From assembly GCF_001594145.1 (NCBI RefSeq), contig NZ_LVCF01000040.1:186001-250000 (forward strand): DNA of 64,000 nucleotides. The letters are read 5' to 3'. Both the position numbers and the translations under genes were made by a program. Each line of letters begins with the position of its first letter. Position 1 is the first letter of the stretch. Source of the DNA: Branchiibius sp. NY16-3462-2. GTDB lineage: Bacteria; Actinomycetota; Actinomycetes; Actinomycetales; Dermatophilaceae. A model generated the notes under the pieces. It saw only the letters and a list, made by a program, of their open reading frames with translations, did no database searches and was not told the origin of the DNA. Below, one piece after another: positions 32,702 to 41,573 of this stretch.

Positions 32702-35299
32702 TTACTGGTGGGTCGCCGGTGCGGCCAAATCGTCCACGGTGCTCACGGTGGCGGCTCCGCTCGGCGGCCCGGCCGGGGCCACAACACGGGGCCGCTTCTT
32801 GCGCCGGGTGACCGGTGCGGGCTGGCTGGCGTGGACCGGTTCGGGTACGACGATCGGCTCGGCCGGCGTCGACGCCGCCTCGGGCGTCACCGCACCGGGG
32901 TCCTGGTGCTGCGGGGCGTCGATGACCGGAGCCTCGACCGCCACGTCCTGCGCCACGTCCTGCTCCGGGCCGTCTGCCGGGCTGTCACCGGTCTTCTTGG
33001 CCGCAGCGGCGTGGGCAGCAGCCGCGATCTGCGCCGCGGACGGACCGTTCGGCTTGGCCGGCTCGGTGTCCTGCTCCTGCCGGTTCTTCTTCGGCCCGTC
33101 GGAGCCGCGGCCCTTGCGCTGGCTGCGCGAGCCGTTGCTCATCCCGCCACCGTTGGCGGTGTTGGGTTTGTCGGCCGGGGTGTCGCGGATGATCACGCCA
33201 CGTCCGCCGCAGTGCTCGCAGTTCTCGGAGAAGATCTCCAGCAGACCGGTGCCGACGCGCTTGCGGGTCATCTGGACCAGACCCAGTGAGGTCACCTCGG
33301 CGACCTGGTGCTTGGTGCGGTCGCGGCCCAGGCATTCCAGCAGGCGGCGCACGACCAGGTCGCGGTTGGACTCCAGCACCATGTCGATGAAGTCGACGAC
33401 GATGATGCCGCCGATGTCGCGCAACCGCAGCTGCCGCACGATCTCTTCAGCAGCCTCGATGTTGTTCTTGGTGACCGTCTCCTCGAGGTTGCCGCCGGAA
33501 CCGACGAACTTGCCGGTGTTGACGTCGACCACGGTCATGGCCTCGGTGCGGTCGATCACCAGGGAGCCACCAGAGGGCAGCCAGACCTTGCGGTCCAGGG
33601 CCTTGGCGAGCTGCTCATCGACCCGGTAGGTGGTGAACAGGTCGACCTCACCGGTCCACTTCTGCGCGCGCTGCGCCAGCTCGGGGGCGACGTCGTTGAG
33701 GTAGCCACTGATCCGGTCCCACTCGGTGTCCCCGGCGACGATCAGCTTGGCGAAGTCCTCGTTGAAGACGTCCCGGACCACGCGGATCGTCATGTCCGGC
33801 TCGCCGTGCAGCACGGCCGGCGCCGACGCGGTCTTGGCCTTGTGCTGGATGTGCTCCCACTCGGACTTGAGGCGCTCGACATCAGCGCGCAGATCCTCCT
33901 CGGAAGCACCCTCGGCGGCGGTCCGCACAATGACGCCAGCGTCCTCGGGCACGATCTCGCGCAGGATCTTCTTCAACCGGGCGCGTTCGACGTCCGGCAG
34001 TTTGCGGGAGATCCCCGTCATGGAGTTGCCCGGCACATAGACCAGGAAGCGGCCCGGCAGGGACACCTGCGATGTGAGCCGGGCACCCTTGTGCCCCAAC
34101 GGGTCCTTGGTGACCTGCACCAGGACGGTCTCACCGGACTTCAAGGCGTGCTCAATGCGCTTGGGCTGCCCGTCCAGGCCGGCGGCGTCCCAGTTGACCT
34201 CACCGGCGTAGAGCACACCGTTGCGCCCACGGCCGATGTCCACGAACGCCGCTTCCATGCTGGGCAGCACGTTCTGGATCCGGCCCAGGTAGACGTTGCC
34301 GGCCATGGTCGCCTGCTGGGTCTCGCGGGAGACGTAGTGCTCGACCAGGACGTTGTCCTCGATGACCCCGATCTGGGTGATGCCGTCCTTCTCGCGGACC
34401 ACCATGACGCGCTCGACGCTCTCGCGGCGGGCCAGGAACTCGGCCTCGGTGATCACGGTGCGGCGTCGGGAGTTCTCCCGACCCTCGCGGCGGCGCTGCT
34501 TCTTGGCCTCCAACCGGGTCGAGCCCTTGATGGAGGTGACTTCATCGCGCGCGGCGCGCACCTTCACGCCGTCCTCGTCCACCCCGCTGGCGTTGCCCCG
34601 GCGGCGACGCCGGGTGCGGCGACGGCTCGAGCCGCTCTCGTCGCCGGACTCCTCCGCGGCCTCGGGCGATTCATCGCCCGACGGCCCGCCGTCGGCCTTG
34701 TCGGTGCTCTTGTCGCTCTTGTCGGCGTTCTTGCCAGTCCGCTCGGTCTGGTCGCCCTGCTCGTTCGCCTCGGCCTCGGCGTCCTTGGCCCGGCTCCGGC
34801 GACCGCGCCCACCCCGGCGGCGGCGCGGCGTACTCGCCTCCTGGGTGTCCTCGGTCTCGGCGGGTCGGTCGCTCTCGTCCTGCGCTTGCGGAGCGTCGCT
34901 CACCGGTTCGGGTTCGGCCTCCTGCGGCTCCGGACGCGGCGGGACGCTGGCGGGGTCGGGGGCCTGGAACAACAGACCGAAGGCCGCTCCGGTGTGGGCG
35001 ACGACCGGGGGCACGGCCGCCTCCGGCTCCTCGTCGTGGGAGAAGGGTGAGGTGACGGGCTCGACCTCGACGGTGGCGATCTGGATCTCCTCGACCTCGA
35101 TCACGATCTCGTCGACGACCGCGTCCTCGGGTTCGGGGAGCAGTTCGGCCAGCACTACGTCGGGTTCGACCACGTCGGGTTCGGCGGCCTCAGCCTCTGG
35201 AGCGTCCGTGCCCGGCTCAGCCGCGGCGGTCTCAGCCTCGGGAGAGTCGACGACCTGTTCGTCGGACTGGTCAGGATGTTCGGCATCGAAAGGGCCCAT
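32702..35299 (-). CDS. rne: Ribonuclease E/G
   Basis: An 865-residue endoribonuclease that starts mRNA decay and rRNA processing. The first 300 residues are a disordered acidic then Arg/Lys-rich region (for example RRRRGGRGRRSR), as in other actinobacteria where it is placed before the catalytic part. The S1 domain starts near residue 330 (NVYLGRIQNVLPSMEAAFVD); DVNTGKFVG near 590 and GGIIVVDFIDM carry the metal-binding Asp residues; the zinc link is CEHC near 696. A basic, Ala-rich tail ends the chain. AAGGAGG precedes the ATG. Confidence 0.97.
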   Translation of the reverse strand: MGPFDAEHPDQSDEQVVDSPEAETAAAEPGTDAPEAEAAEPDVVEPDVVLAELLPEPEDAVVDEIVIEVEEIQIATVEVEPVTSPFSHDEEPEAAVPPVVAHTGAAFGLLFQAPDPASVPPRPEPQEAEPEPVSDAPQAQDESDRPAETEDTQEASTPRRRRGGRGRRSRAKDAEAEANEQGDQTERTGKNADKSDKSTDKADGGPSGDESPEAAEESGDESGSSRRRTRRRRRGNASGVDEDGVKVRAARDEVTSIKGSTRLEAKKQRRREGRENSRRRTVITEAEFLARRESVERVMVVREKDGITQIGVIEDNVLVEHYVSRETQQATMAGNVYLGRIQNVLPSMEAAFVDIGRGRNGVLYAGEVNWDAAGLDGQPKRIEHALKSGETVLVQVTKDPLGHKGARLTSQVSLPGRFLVYVPGNSMTGISRKLPDVERARLKKILREIVPEDAGVIVRTAAEGASEEDLRADVERLKSEWEHIQHKAKTASAPAVLHGEPDMTIRVVRDVFNEDFAKLIVAGDTEWDRISGYLNDVAPELAQRAQKWTGEVDLFTTYRVDEQLAKALDRKVWLPSGGSLVIDRTEAMTVVDVNTGKFVGSGGNLEETVTKNNIEAAEEIVRQLRLRDIGGIIVVDFIDMVLESNRDLVVRRLLECLGRDRTKHQVAEVTSLGLVQMTRKRVGTGLLEIFSENCEHCGGRGVIIRDTPADKPNTANGGGMSNGSRSQRKGRGSDGPKKNRQEQDTEPAKPNGPSAAQIAAAAHAAAAKKTGDSPADGPEQDVAQDVAVEAPVIDAPQHQDPGAVTPEAASTPAEPIVVPEPVHASQPAPVTRRKKRPRVVAPAGPPSGAATVSTVDDLAAPATHQ

Positions 35300-35676
35300 T
35301 GGCCCTCCTTGTCATTCGGCACAAGGACGGGCCCACACCTTCCAGAGCCTGCGGCTCGCTCGTCCCCGTGGAGCGGGTGTACCCGTCACGCGCCCGAAGG
35401 CGCACGACGGAAAAAAGTCGTCTGCTACATCCCGTCAGCCCAGCTCGCGCATTGCGCGGCACCGGGAGACGCGATGCCATGCGGGTTCGCCGCTGCCAGC
35501 ACCCTCCGTGACACGTCCGGTGAACCGATCGTGACGGGTGGCGGGAACGAAACGCTGCCTGCATGGGCTGCGACCGCGGTGTGGATACGGTCACGTCCGC
35601 CGACGATTATCTCACAGTTTGTGCACGCCGCGACTCACCGCGACCTGCCGTGCGCCTCCCAGTAGGGTGCTGCTTC
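35300..35676. promoter_or_regulatory. 377-base divergent region and rne leader
   Basis: No ORF is supported here. On the minus strand, GCGCC-TTCG-GGCGC (35390-35403) is a perfect UUCG-capped hairpin, and GACG...CGTC around a run of six T lies next to it (35403-35421). Both would be in the rne 5' leader, where RNase E is often autoregulated. The rest must hold the divergent promoters for rne and the TIGR03936 gene; no consensus pair is obvious. Confidence 0.5.
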
Positions 35677-36384
35677 GTGGCCAGACGTGTCCCCGAGGGC
35701 CCCGCCCCGGATCCGGCGGTGCAGAAGATGCGTCTGCAGTACGCCAAGCGGGGCCGACTGCGTTTCTCCTCCTCCCGCGACTTCCAGCGGGCCCTCGAGC
35801 GCGCGATCCGCCGGGCGGGGTTGCCGATTGCGTTCTCGGCCGGTTTCCATCCGCACCCCAAGATCAGCTACGCCAACGCGGCCCCCACCGGCGCAGCGAG
35901 TGAAGCGGAGTATTTCGAGATCGCGCTGACCCGTGAGTGCGACCCTGACCAGGTCCGCACCGATCTCGACGCCGCGCTGCCACCGGGTCTGGACATCGTG
36001 CGGGCAGTTACCGCTGGCCCGGGCGGCCTGGCCGACAGGTTGGAGGCCAGCGCATGGCAGCTGGCGTTCGCCGCTGACACCGACCTCGACGCGCTGCGAT
36101 CAGCAGTGCGAACGCTGTTGGACACCCCGCAGGTCGACGTGACCCGGATGATGAAGGCCGGCCCGAAGACCTTCGACATGCGAGCGGCGCTGGTCGACGC
36201 GCAGGTGGGCGATGACGGTCAGCTGGCGATCGTCGTACGTCATCAGGCTCCGTCGATCCGACCCGATGACGTGGTGAAGGCGCTGGAGTCGGTCGCCGGG
36301 TTCCGCACGGCGCGGCCGCCCGTGGCCACCCGCCTCGCGCAAGGCCCCCTGGCGGGTACGTCGATCGGTGACCCGCTCGGTTAA
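35677..36384 (+). CDS. TIGR03936/DUF2344 radical-SAM-linked protein
   Basis: A 235-residue protein of the radical-SAM-linked family: VQKMRLQYAKRGRLRFSSSR, DFQRALERAIRRAGLPIAFS and FHPHPKISYANA are the family blocks. It usually neighbours or is fused to a TIGR03960 radical SAM enzyme, here found 6.5 kb away at 42859. GTG at 35677 lies 5 bases past GTGCTGC with no good Shine-Dalgarno, so it may be leaderless. Function of the pair is not known; a tRNA or cofactor-modification job has been suggested only by context. It points away from rne. Confidence 0.88.
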   Translation: MARRVPEGPAPDPAVQKMRLQYAKRGRLRFSSSRDFQRALERAIRRAGLPIAFSAGFHPHPKISYANAAPTGAASEAEYFEIALTRECDPDQVRTDLDAALPPGLDIVRAVTAGPGGLADRLEASAWQLAFAADTDLDALRSAVRTLLDTPQVDVTRMMKAGPKTFDMRAALVDAQVGDDGQLAIVVRHQAPSIRPDDVVKALESVAGFRTARPPVATRLAQGPLAGTSIGDPLG

Positions 36385-37100
36385 GCCGGGGTGAGCAGGT
36401 CCTTGACGCAGCGCACCAGCGAAGCGTTGTCGAAAGCCCTTGTGCCATCGGGCATTTCGAGAGTGTCCTCCAGACCGATCCGCACGTCGTACCCACGCTC
36501 GATCGCCAGCTCCAGCACCGGCCAGGCGGCGCGTTCCTCCCCGTGCAGCAGCACCGGCACGCCGGGATCCTCACCGATCGCATCGATCAATGCCTGCGCA
36601 GCGGCGAGCGCGGCGGCCGCGGGCAGGTCGGCGACGATCTCCAGCAGCACGCGCAAGGATTGGTCGCGGAATGGCCAGTCCTGCCACTGCGCAACGGCTT
36701 TCGGCGTCCACAGCCCCGCCTCGATGCCGACCCCGCGCTCGAGCAACTGCTCCGCGAGGGGTACGGAGCGCACCTCGTGCCAGTTGACCGAGACGAAGTC
36801 CGGCAGGACGCTCCACTGGGCGACCTGCTGTTCGCGATCGAGCGGGTCGTCGGAGGTCCAGGCACCGGTGGTCAGGCCGATCGGGACGTCGGGCACGGCT
36901 TCGCGCAAGGCGGCGACCGTGGCGTCGACGACGTCGGGCGCCAACGTGTCGTGTCCGCGACGGTCCTTGGCGTGCACGTGCAACGCCTCGGCGCCCGCCG
37001 CGACGGATTCCTGCGCGGACTGGGCCAACTGCTCCAGAGTCACGGGCAGCTTCCAGTGCTCATGCGGCAACCGGGGACCGTTGAGGCACGCTTTCAGCAC
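36381..37100 (-). CDS. BKACE (DUF849) 3-keto-acid cleavage enzyme-like protein
   Basis: A 239-residue TIM-barrel of the beta-keto-acid cleavage family: MLKACLNGPRLPHEHWKLPV, ALHVHAKDRRGHDTL with the zinc-binding His pair (HVHAKD) and IGLTTGAW are visible, with VSVNWHEV in the middle. Relatives condense a 3-keto acid with acetyl-CoA. It is somewhat shorter than the usual 270-300 residues and lacks some C-terminal length. It overlaps the TIGR03936 stop by 4 bp convergently and follows a MarR gene by 4 bp. Confidence 0.85.
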   Translation of the reverse strand: MLKACLNGPRLPHEHWKLPVTLEQLAQSAQESVAAGAEALHVHAKDRRGHDTLAPDVVDATVAALREAVPDVPIGLTTGAWTSDDPLDREQQVAQWSVLPDFVSVNWHEVRSVPLAEQLLERGVGIEAGLWTPKAVAQWQDWPFRDQSLRVLLEIVADLPAAAALAAAQALIDAIGEDPGVPVLLHGEERAAWPVLELAIERGYDVRIGLEDTLEMPDGTRAFDNASLVRCVKDLLTPA

Positions 37101-37104
37101 GGGC

Positions 37105-37584
37105 TTAGCGTGACACGTCCGAGGGCTGCTCCGTGCCGTTCAGCACCTTCTGTAACAAGACCGTCAACTGCGTCTGCTCGTCGTGGTCGAGTGCGTCCAG
37201 CAAGCGGTCCATCCGGGCGTGGCGCAATTGCCGGATCCGGGCGGCCGTGTGCTCACCCTCGTCGGTCAGCCGCACCACGGTCGCGCGCCGGTCGCTGGGG
37301 TCGGGTTCTCGGCGTACCAGACCCTTGTCCTCCAACGCATCCACCACCTCGGTCACCGACCGCGGGGCGATCCGCAACCGCTCGGCCAGCAGGCTGAGCC
37401 GGGGAGGTACGTCGATCGCGGGCTCGCCGCGCGCGGCGCCGCCCCGGGCGATGACCTCCAACGCCCGGGCGTGATGCGGTGACAAACCGAGAGGTTCGAG
37501 GTCCTCGGCAGTGGTCTTGCGCACAGTGTGCGCGCAACGCAACAGCAACTCACCGACCCGGCTGCTGTCCGATGGCTCGCTCAC
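37105..37584 (-). CDS. MarR-family transcriptional regulator
   Basis: A 159-residue winged-helix repressor. Helix LAERLRIAPRSVTEVVDALE is the recognition region and GLVRREPDPSDRRATVVRLT the wing, both typical of MarR. GTG at 37584 keeps the chain outside the malic enzyme gene. No ribosome binding site is clear. It lies between malic enzyme and BKACE on the same strand and may sense an aromatic or acidic ligand; its target is unknown. Confidence 0.9.
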   Translation of the reverse strand: MSEPSDSSRVGELLLRCAHTVRKTTAEDLEPLGLSPHHARALEVIARGGAARGEPAIDVPPRLSLLAERLRIAPRSVTEVVDALEDKGLVRREPDPSDRRATVVRLTDEGEHTAARIRQLRHARMDRLLDALDHDEQTQLTVLLQKVLNGTEQPSDVSR

Positions 37585-37597
37585 GGGGAAAGGGTAA

Positions 37598-39394
37598 CTA
37601 GATCGCGTCAACGGGCACATATTCCGGCCACCACACGCTGCGCCGGACGGCCTCCACCGGATCGTCGAGGTCGTCGGCCTGGGCGATGCCCTCGGTCTTG
37701 GCGACCTGGACCAGCCCTACCGCGACGATGCTGGAGGTGCTGCGCAGGGCATCGTTCGAGGGCAGCAGCGGTGCACCGGGTGAGGCCGGTGGTGCCTGAC
37801 CAGCGACGGATTCGGCTGCGGCGTGGATCATTTCGTCGCTCACCGTGGAGGCGCGGGCCACGATCGTGCCCAGTCCGAGACCCGGGTAGAGCGCGGCGTT
37901 GTTGGCCTGCGCGATCGTGTAGGTGACCCCTTTGTGCGTGACCGGATCGAACGGCGCTCCGGTGGCCACCAGTACCTTCCCCTCGGTCCACTCCAGGAGA
38001 TGAGCGGGTGTGGCCTCGTGCAATTCCGTCGGATTCGACAGCGGGAAGATGATGGGGTGCTTGGTGTGCGACGCCATGTCCTTGACGATCGCCTCGGTGA
38101 ACAGCCCCGGCGTCGTGGAGGTTCCGATCAGGATCGTGGGCTTGACCGCGCTCACCACCGTGGCCAGATCGATGATGCCGCCGGCATCAATCGCTTTCTG
38201 CCGCAGCGCAGCCATCGCTGGCCAGCGGGTCAGGGTCGCCGCCATCGGCGCGACCTGGGTGCGGCGCAGGTCGCTGACCTCGTCCTCCGGCCGCGCATAG
38301 GGCTGCTGGAAGTCCAGCATGTCCTCGGACATGCTCTGCGTCAGCAGGCCGGGCAGATCCACCATCCAGATCCGGCGGGTGGCTTCGTCCTGTGGGACGC
38401 CCTCACGGACCATCTGGTCGCGGATCTGGTCGGCGATACCGCACCCGGCGGTGCCCGCGCCCACGATCACCACTCGCTGATCGGCCCAGGTCGAACCACT
38501 GCGCGGCACGGCGTTGAGCAATCCGGCCAGCACGATCGCGCCGGTGCCCTGCTGGTCGTCGTTGAAGGTAGGCATCTTGTCGCGGTAGCGGCCCAGGATC
38601 CGGCGGGCGTTGGTCGAACCGAAGTCCTCCCAGTGCAGCAGCGCTTTGGGGAAAAGGTCGCGTGCGGCAGTGACATAGGCGTCGATGAAGTCGTCGTACT
38701 CCTTACCCCTCACCCGACTGCGGCGCACGCCGACGTAGAGCGGGTCGTTGATCAGGATCTCGTTGTTGGTCCCGGCGTCGAGGATCACGGGGACCACACG
38801 GTGCGGGTCGATGCCCGCAGCGGCGGTGTAGACCGCGAGTTTGCCGATGGAGATGTCGATGCCGTTGGAGCCCCAGTCGCCGATCCCGAGGATCTCCTCC
38901 GCATCGGAGGCGACCAGCAGGTCGATGTCGTCGCCGCTCGCGCCGAACGCGGCTAGCCGATCGTGGATCTGGTCGACGGCGTCGATCGAGAGGTACACAC
39001 CGCGCGGACGGGCGATCACCTCGGAGTACTTCTTGATGGCCTCGCCGACGACCGGGTCGTAGACCACCGGCAGCATCTCCATCAGGTGACGCTGCAGCAG
39101 GGCGTAGAACAGCGTCACGTCGTTGTCGTGCAGATCCCACATGTAGATGTGTTTGGCCAGGTCCGTGGGTTGGGACAGGTAGCCGGCGTAGGAACGGGTC
39201 AGCTGCGGCTCCATGGTGGGGGTGATGACCGGTGGCAGCAGACCGTTCAGATCCAGGGCGGCGCGCTCTTCCTGCGTGAACGAGGTGCCCTTGTTCAGGG
39301 CGGGATCGCGAAGCACCTCATAGCCGCGCGCCTCGGTCTGGAACCGCCGCCGGCCGGATGCGTCGTGGACGGAATGCGCTTGCCTGGAGAACAT
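37598..39394 (-). CDS. NAD-dependent malic enzyme (SfcA-type)
   Basis: A 598-residue enzyme decarboxylating malate to pyruvate. The N-terminal domain holds NGLLPPVITPTMEPQL and the catalytic Tyr region PVVYDPVVGEAIKKYSE; RPRGVYLSID, HWEDFGSTNARRIL and FNDDQQGTGAIVLAGLLNA give the metal and substrate sites; VVIVGAGTAGCGIADQI is the Rossmann motif. Length and motifs place it with the large SfcA/eukaryote-like group. TTG-ATG in tandem at 39397/39394; the ATG with GAGGGG upstream is used. Confidence 0.95.
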   Translation of the reverse strand: MFSRQAHSVHDASGRRRFQTEARGYEVLRDPALNKGTSFTQEERAALDLNGLLPPVITPTMEPQLTRSYAGYLSQPTDLAKHIYMWDLHDNDVTLFYALLQRHLMEMLPVVYDPVVGEAIKKYSEVIARPRGVYLSIDAVDQIHDRLAAFGASGDDIDLLVASDAEEILGIGDWGSNGIDISIGKLAVYTAAAGIDPHRVVPVILDAGTNNEILINDPLYVGVRRSRVRGKEYDDFIDAYVTAARDLFPKALLHWEDFGSTNARRILGRYRDKMPTFNDDQQGTGAIVLAGLLNAVPRSGSTWADQRVVIVGAGTAGCGIADQIRDQMVREGVPQDEATRRIWMVDLPGLLTQSMSEDMLDFQQPYARPEDEVSDLRRTQVAPMAATLTRWPAMAALRQKAIDAGGIIDLATVVSAVKPTILIGTSTTPGLFTEAIVKDMASHTKHPIIFPLSNPTELHEATPAHLLEWTEGKVLVATGAPFDPVTHKGVTYTIAQANNAALYPGLGLGTIVARASTVSDEMIHAAAESVAGQAPPASPGAPLLPSNDALRSTSSIVAVGLVQVAKTEGIAQADDLDDPVEAVRRSVWWPEYVPVDAI

Positions 39395-39488
39395 CAAGAC
39401 CCCTCGGTAGGTGTGCGTTCTCCTGCAACCTAGCGGTGGAAACCGACGGGGAGGGGAATGCTGCTCCCAGTTGTGGTGTTACATCATT

Positions 39489-39503
39489 GTGAGGTAACCT
39501 CAC
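39489..39503. promoter_or_regulatory. Palindrome between malic enzyme and ABC exporter
   Basis: GTGAGGT-A-ACCTCAC is a perfect 15-bp palindrome in the AT-richer centre of the divergent gap, about 85 bp before the ABC exporter start. It has the look of a TetR- or DtxR-type operator; no cognate regulator is next to it except the MarR gene at 37105. Confidence 0.5.
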
Positions 39504-39585
39504 TAACGTCGGTCGAGAGCAGCGATGCCCGACCCCCTCAGACTTTCTCCGACTTTCCGGACCTACTCAAGGAGGCTGATGCCCT

Positions 39586-41460
39586 ATGGCAGCAGGACCC
39601 AACCCCGGAGCCATGTCCAGCGGATTCGCCACCATACGCGGCGGCGGACCCGGATTCATGCCCACCAAGCGCAGCGCCGCTGATCTGACCCAACTTGAAG
39701 AACATCCAGTGTCCAAGCGTCGGATCGTGGCCATGTTCGCGCCGCACCGCGGTGCGTTGGCCGTCATCACGGCCCTCATCGTCGCCACGTCGGTCATCGG
39801 CCTGGCCACACCCTTCCTGACCCGCCGCATCATCGATGAGGCCATCCCCCACCAGAAGGTGTCGTTGCTGGTGACGCTGGTCGTCGCGATGATCGTGGTG
39901 GTCGTCATCACCCAGGCGCTGAGCGTCGTCCAGACCTATCTGTCGACCAACGTCGGACAGCAGGTGATGCACGGCCTGCGCACCCAGTTGTTCACCCACC
40001 TGCAGCGGATGCCGTTGTCCTTCTTCACCCGCACCCGTGGCGGGGAATTGCAGTCGCGACTGACCAACGACATCAACGCGATGCAGGGCGTCATCACCAA
40101 CACCGCGACCTCGATCGCCACGAACGTCACCACTGCGGTCGCCACCGCGATCGCCATGGTCGCCCTGTCCTGGCGACTGTCGCTGCTCTCGCTGATCATT
40201 TTGCCGCCCGCCATCTGGGGCACCCGCCGGGTCGCCCGGATCCGCCGCAAGATCCAGACCCGCGCGCAGCGGGCACAGGCCGATCTGCAGACCCAGATCG
40301 AGGAGTCGCTGTCGGTCAGCGGGGTGATGCTCAGCAAGTCTTTGGCCTCCGGTCCCGCTCTGGCACAACGCTTTACCGGCACCTCCAAGGAGATGACCGG
40401 CTACGAGGTCGAGTCGCAGATGGCCGGCCGCTGGCAGATGGGCACGATGGCCATCATCTTCGCCACCATCCCCGCGCTGATCTACCTGATCGCCGGGCTG
40501 CCCGCCACCAGCGGCGGTATGACCATCGGAACCCTGGTGGCCTTCACCGCGCTGCAGGCCGCGATCTTCCGTCCGATCATGGGCGTGCTCAATGTCGGCG
40601 CCGACGTGGTGACCTCGATGGCTTTGTTCTCAAGGGTTTTCGAATACCTGGACATGCCGGTGGAGATCGACGACCCCGCCTCCCCGGTTGTTGTCGACCC
40701 TCTGACAGCGCACGGTTCGGTCACCTTCCGTGACGTGTCGTTCCGCTACCCCGACGCGGACCGCAACGCGCTCAGCGACATCTCGTTGAGCATCCCGGCG
40801 GGTGCTTCGGTCGCGCTGGTCGGGGCCACCGGATCGGGCAAGTCGACTCTGGCGTCATTGGTTTCGCGACTGCAGGACCCATCCTCAGGGTCGGTGGCGA
40901 TCGACGGTGTCGACCTGCGCGACATGACCCTGGGCAACGTGGCCTCCCTGGTCGGTGTCGTCGCCCAGGACACCTATCTTCTGCACACCACGATCAAGGA
41001 GAACCTGCGCTATGCCCGCGAGGACGCCACCGACGAGCAGATCGTCGCCGCGGCCCGCGCGGCCCAGGTGCACGACCTCATCGTGTCCCTGCCGGACGGC
41101 TACGACACCGTGGTCGGCGCTCGCGGGTACCGGTTCTCCGGAGGTGAGAAGCAGCGAATCGCGTTGGCCCGCACCATTCTTCGCGACCCGCGCATCCTTG
41201 TCCTTGACGAAGCCACCTCGGCCCTGGACAACGCCACCGAGCGAGCAGTGCAAGATGCCCTCGACGTACTGAGTCTGGATCGCACGACGCTCACCATCGC
41301 CCACCGGTTGTCCACGGTGCGCAACTCGGATCTGATCGTCGTACTCGATGGCGGACGGATCGCCGAGCAGGGCACGCACGATGAGCTGATGGCCCGTGAT
41401 AGCCGGTACGCCGCGCTGGTCCGCGCGCAGGACCGGCTCACCGAAGACCTGGTGATGTGA
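39586..41460 (+). CDS. ABC exporter, fused membrane and ATPase domains
   Basis: A 624-residue half-exporter (type IV fold) likely acting as a dimer. Six membrane helices run from ALAVITALIVATSVIGLATP to YLIAGLPATSGGMTIGTLV. The ATPase has Walker A LVGATGSGKSTLASLV, Q-loop GVVAQDTYLLH, signature FSGGEKQRIALA, Walker B ILVLDEATSALD and the switch AHRLST. AAGGAGG precedes the ATG with a spacing of ten. Substrate unknown; lipids or drugs are usual for the group. It ends 50 bp before the IS30 element. Confidence 0.93.
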   Translation: MAAGPNPGAMSSGFATIRGGGPGFMPTKRSAADLTQLEEHPVSKRRIVAMFAPHRGALAVITALIVATSVIGLATPFLTRRIIDEAIPHQKVSLLVTLVVAMIVVVVITQALSVVQTYLSTNVGQQVMHGLRTQLFTHLQRMPLSFFTRTRGGELQSRLTNDINAMQGVITNTATSIATNVTTAVATAIAMVALSWRLSLLSLIILPPAIWGTRRVARIRRKIQTRAQRAQADLQTQIEESLSVSGVMLSKSLASGPALAQRFTGTSKEMTGYEVESQMAGRWQMGTMAIIFATIPALIYLIAGLPATSGGMTIGTLVAFTALQAAIFRPIMGVLNVGADVVTSMALFSRVFEYLDMPVEIDDPASPVVVDPLTAHGSVTFRDVSFRYPDADRNALSDISLSIPAGASVALVGATGSGKSTLASLVSRLQDPSSGSVAIDGVDLRDMTLGNVASLVGVVAQDTYLLHTTIKENLRYAREDATDEQIVAAARAAQVHDLIVSLPDGYDTVVGARGYRFSGGEKQRIALARTILRDPRILVLDEATSALDNATERAVQDALDVLSLDRTTLTIAHRLSTVRNSDLIVVLDGGRIAEQGTHDELMARDSRYAALVRAQDRLTEDLVM

Positions 41461-41510
41461 CCTTCTGACCACCCCCGGCGCCCCCTTCCCCACGTTTGGT
41501 CTGCTTCCCC

Positions 41511-41532
41511 ACTTTTGGAACGGGATTCACCT
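41511..41532 (+). repeat. IS30 left inverted repeat
   Basis: ACTTTTGGAACGG, then GATTCACCT; pairs with the repeat at 42823-42844 with one mismatch. Confidence 0.88.
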
Positions 41533-41573
41533 CCCAGCAGCGCCCGGTTCAGGTGGTGGGTGCAACACGAACC

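Noticed and set aside
33308..35050. 580-residue plus-strand ORF opposite rne
   Set aside because: Leu/Gly/Asp/Val-rich shadow of RNase E; no start signal or motif.
41496..41573. Upstream ATG extension of the IS30 transposase
   Set aside because: It begins outside the terminal inverted repeat, so it cannot be the native start of the mobile gene.
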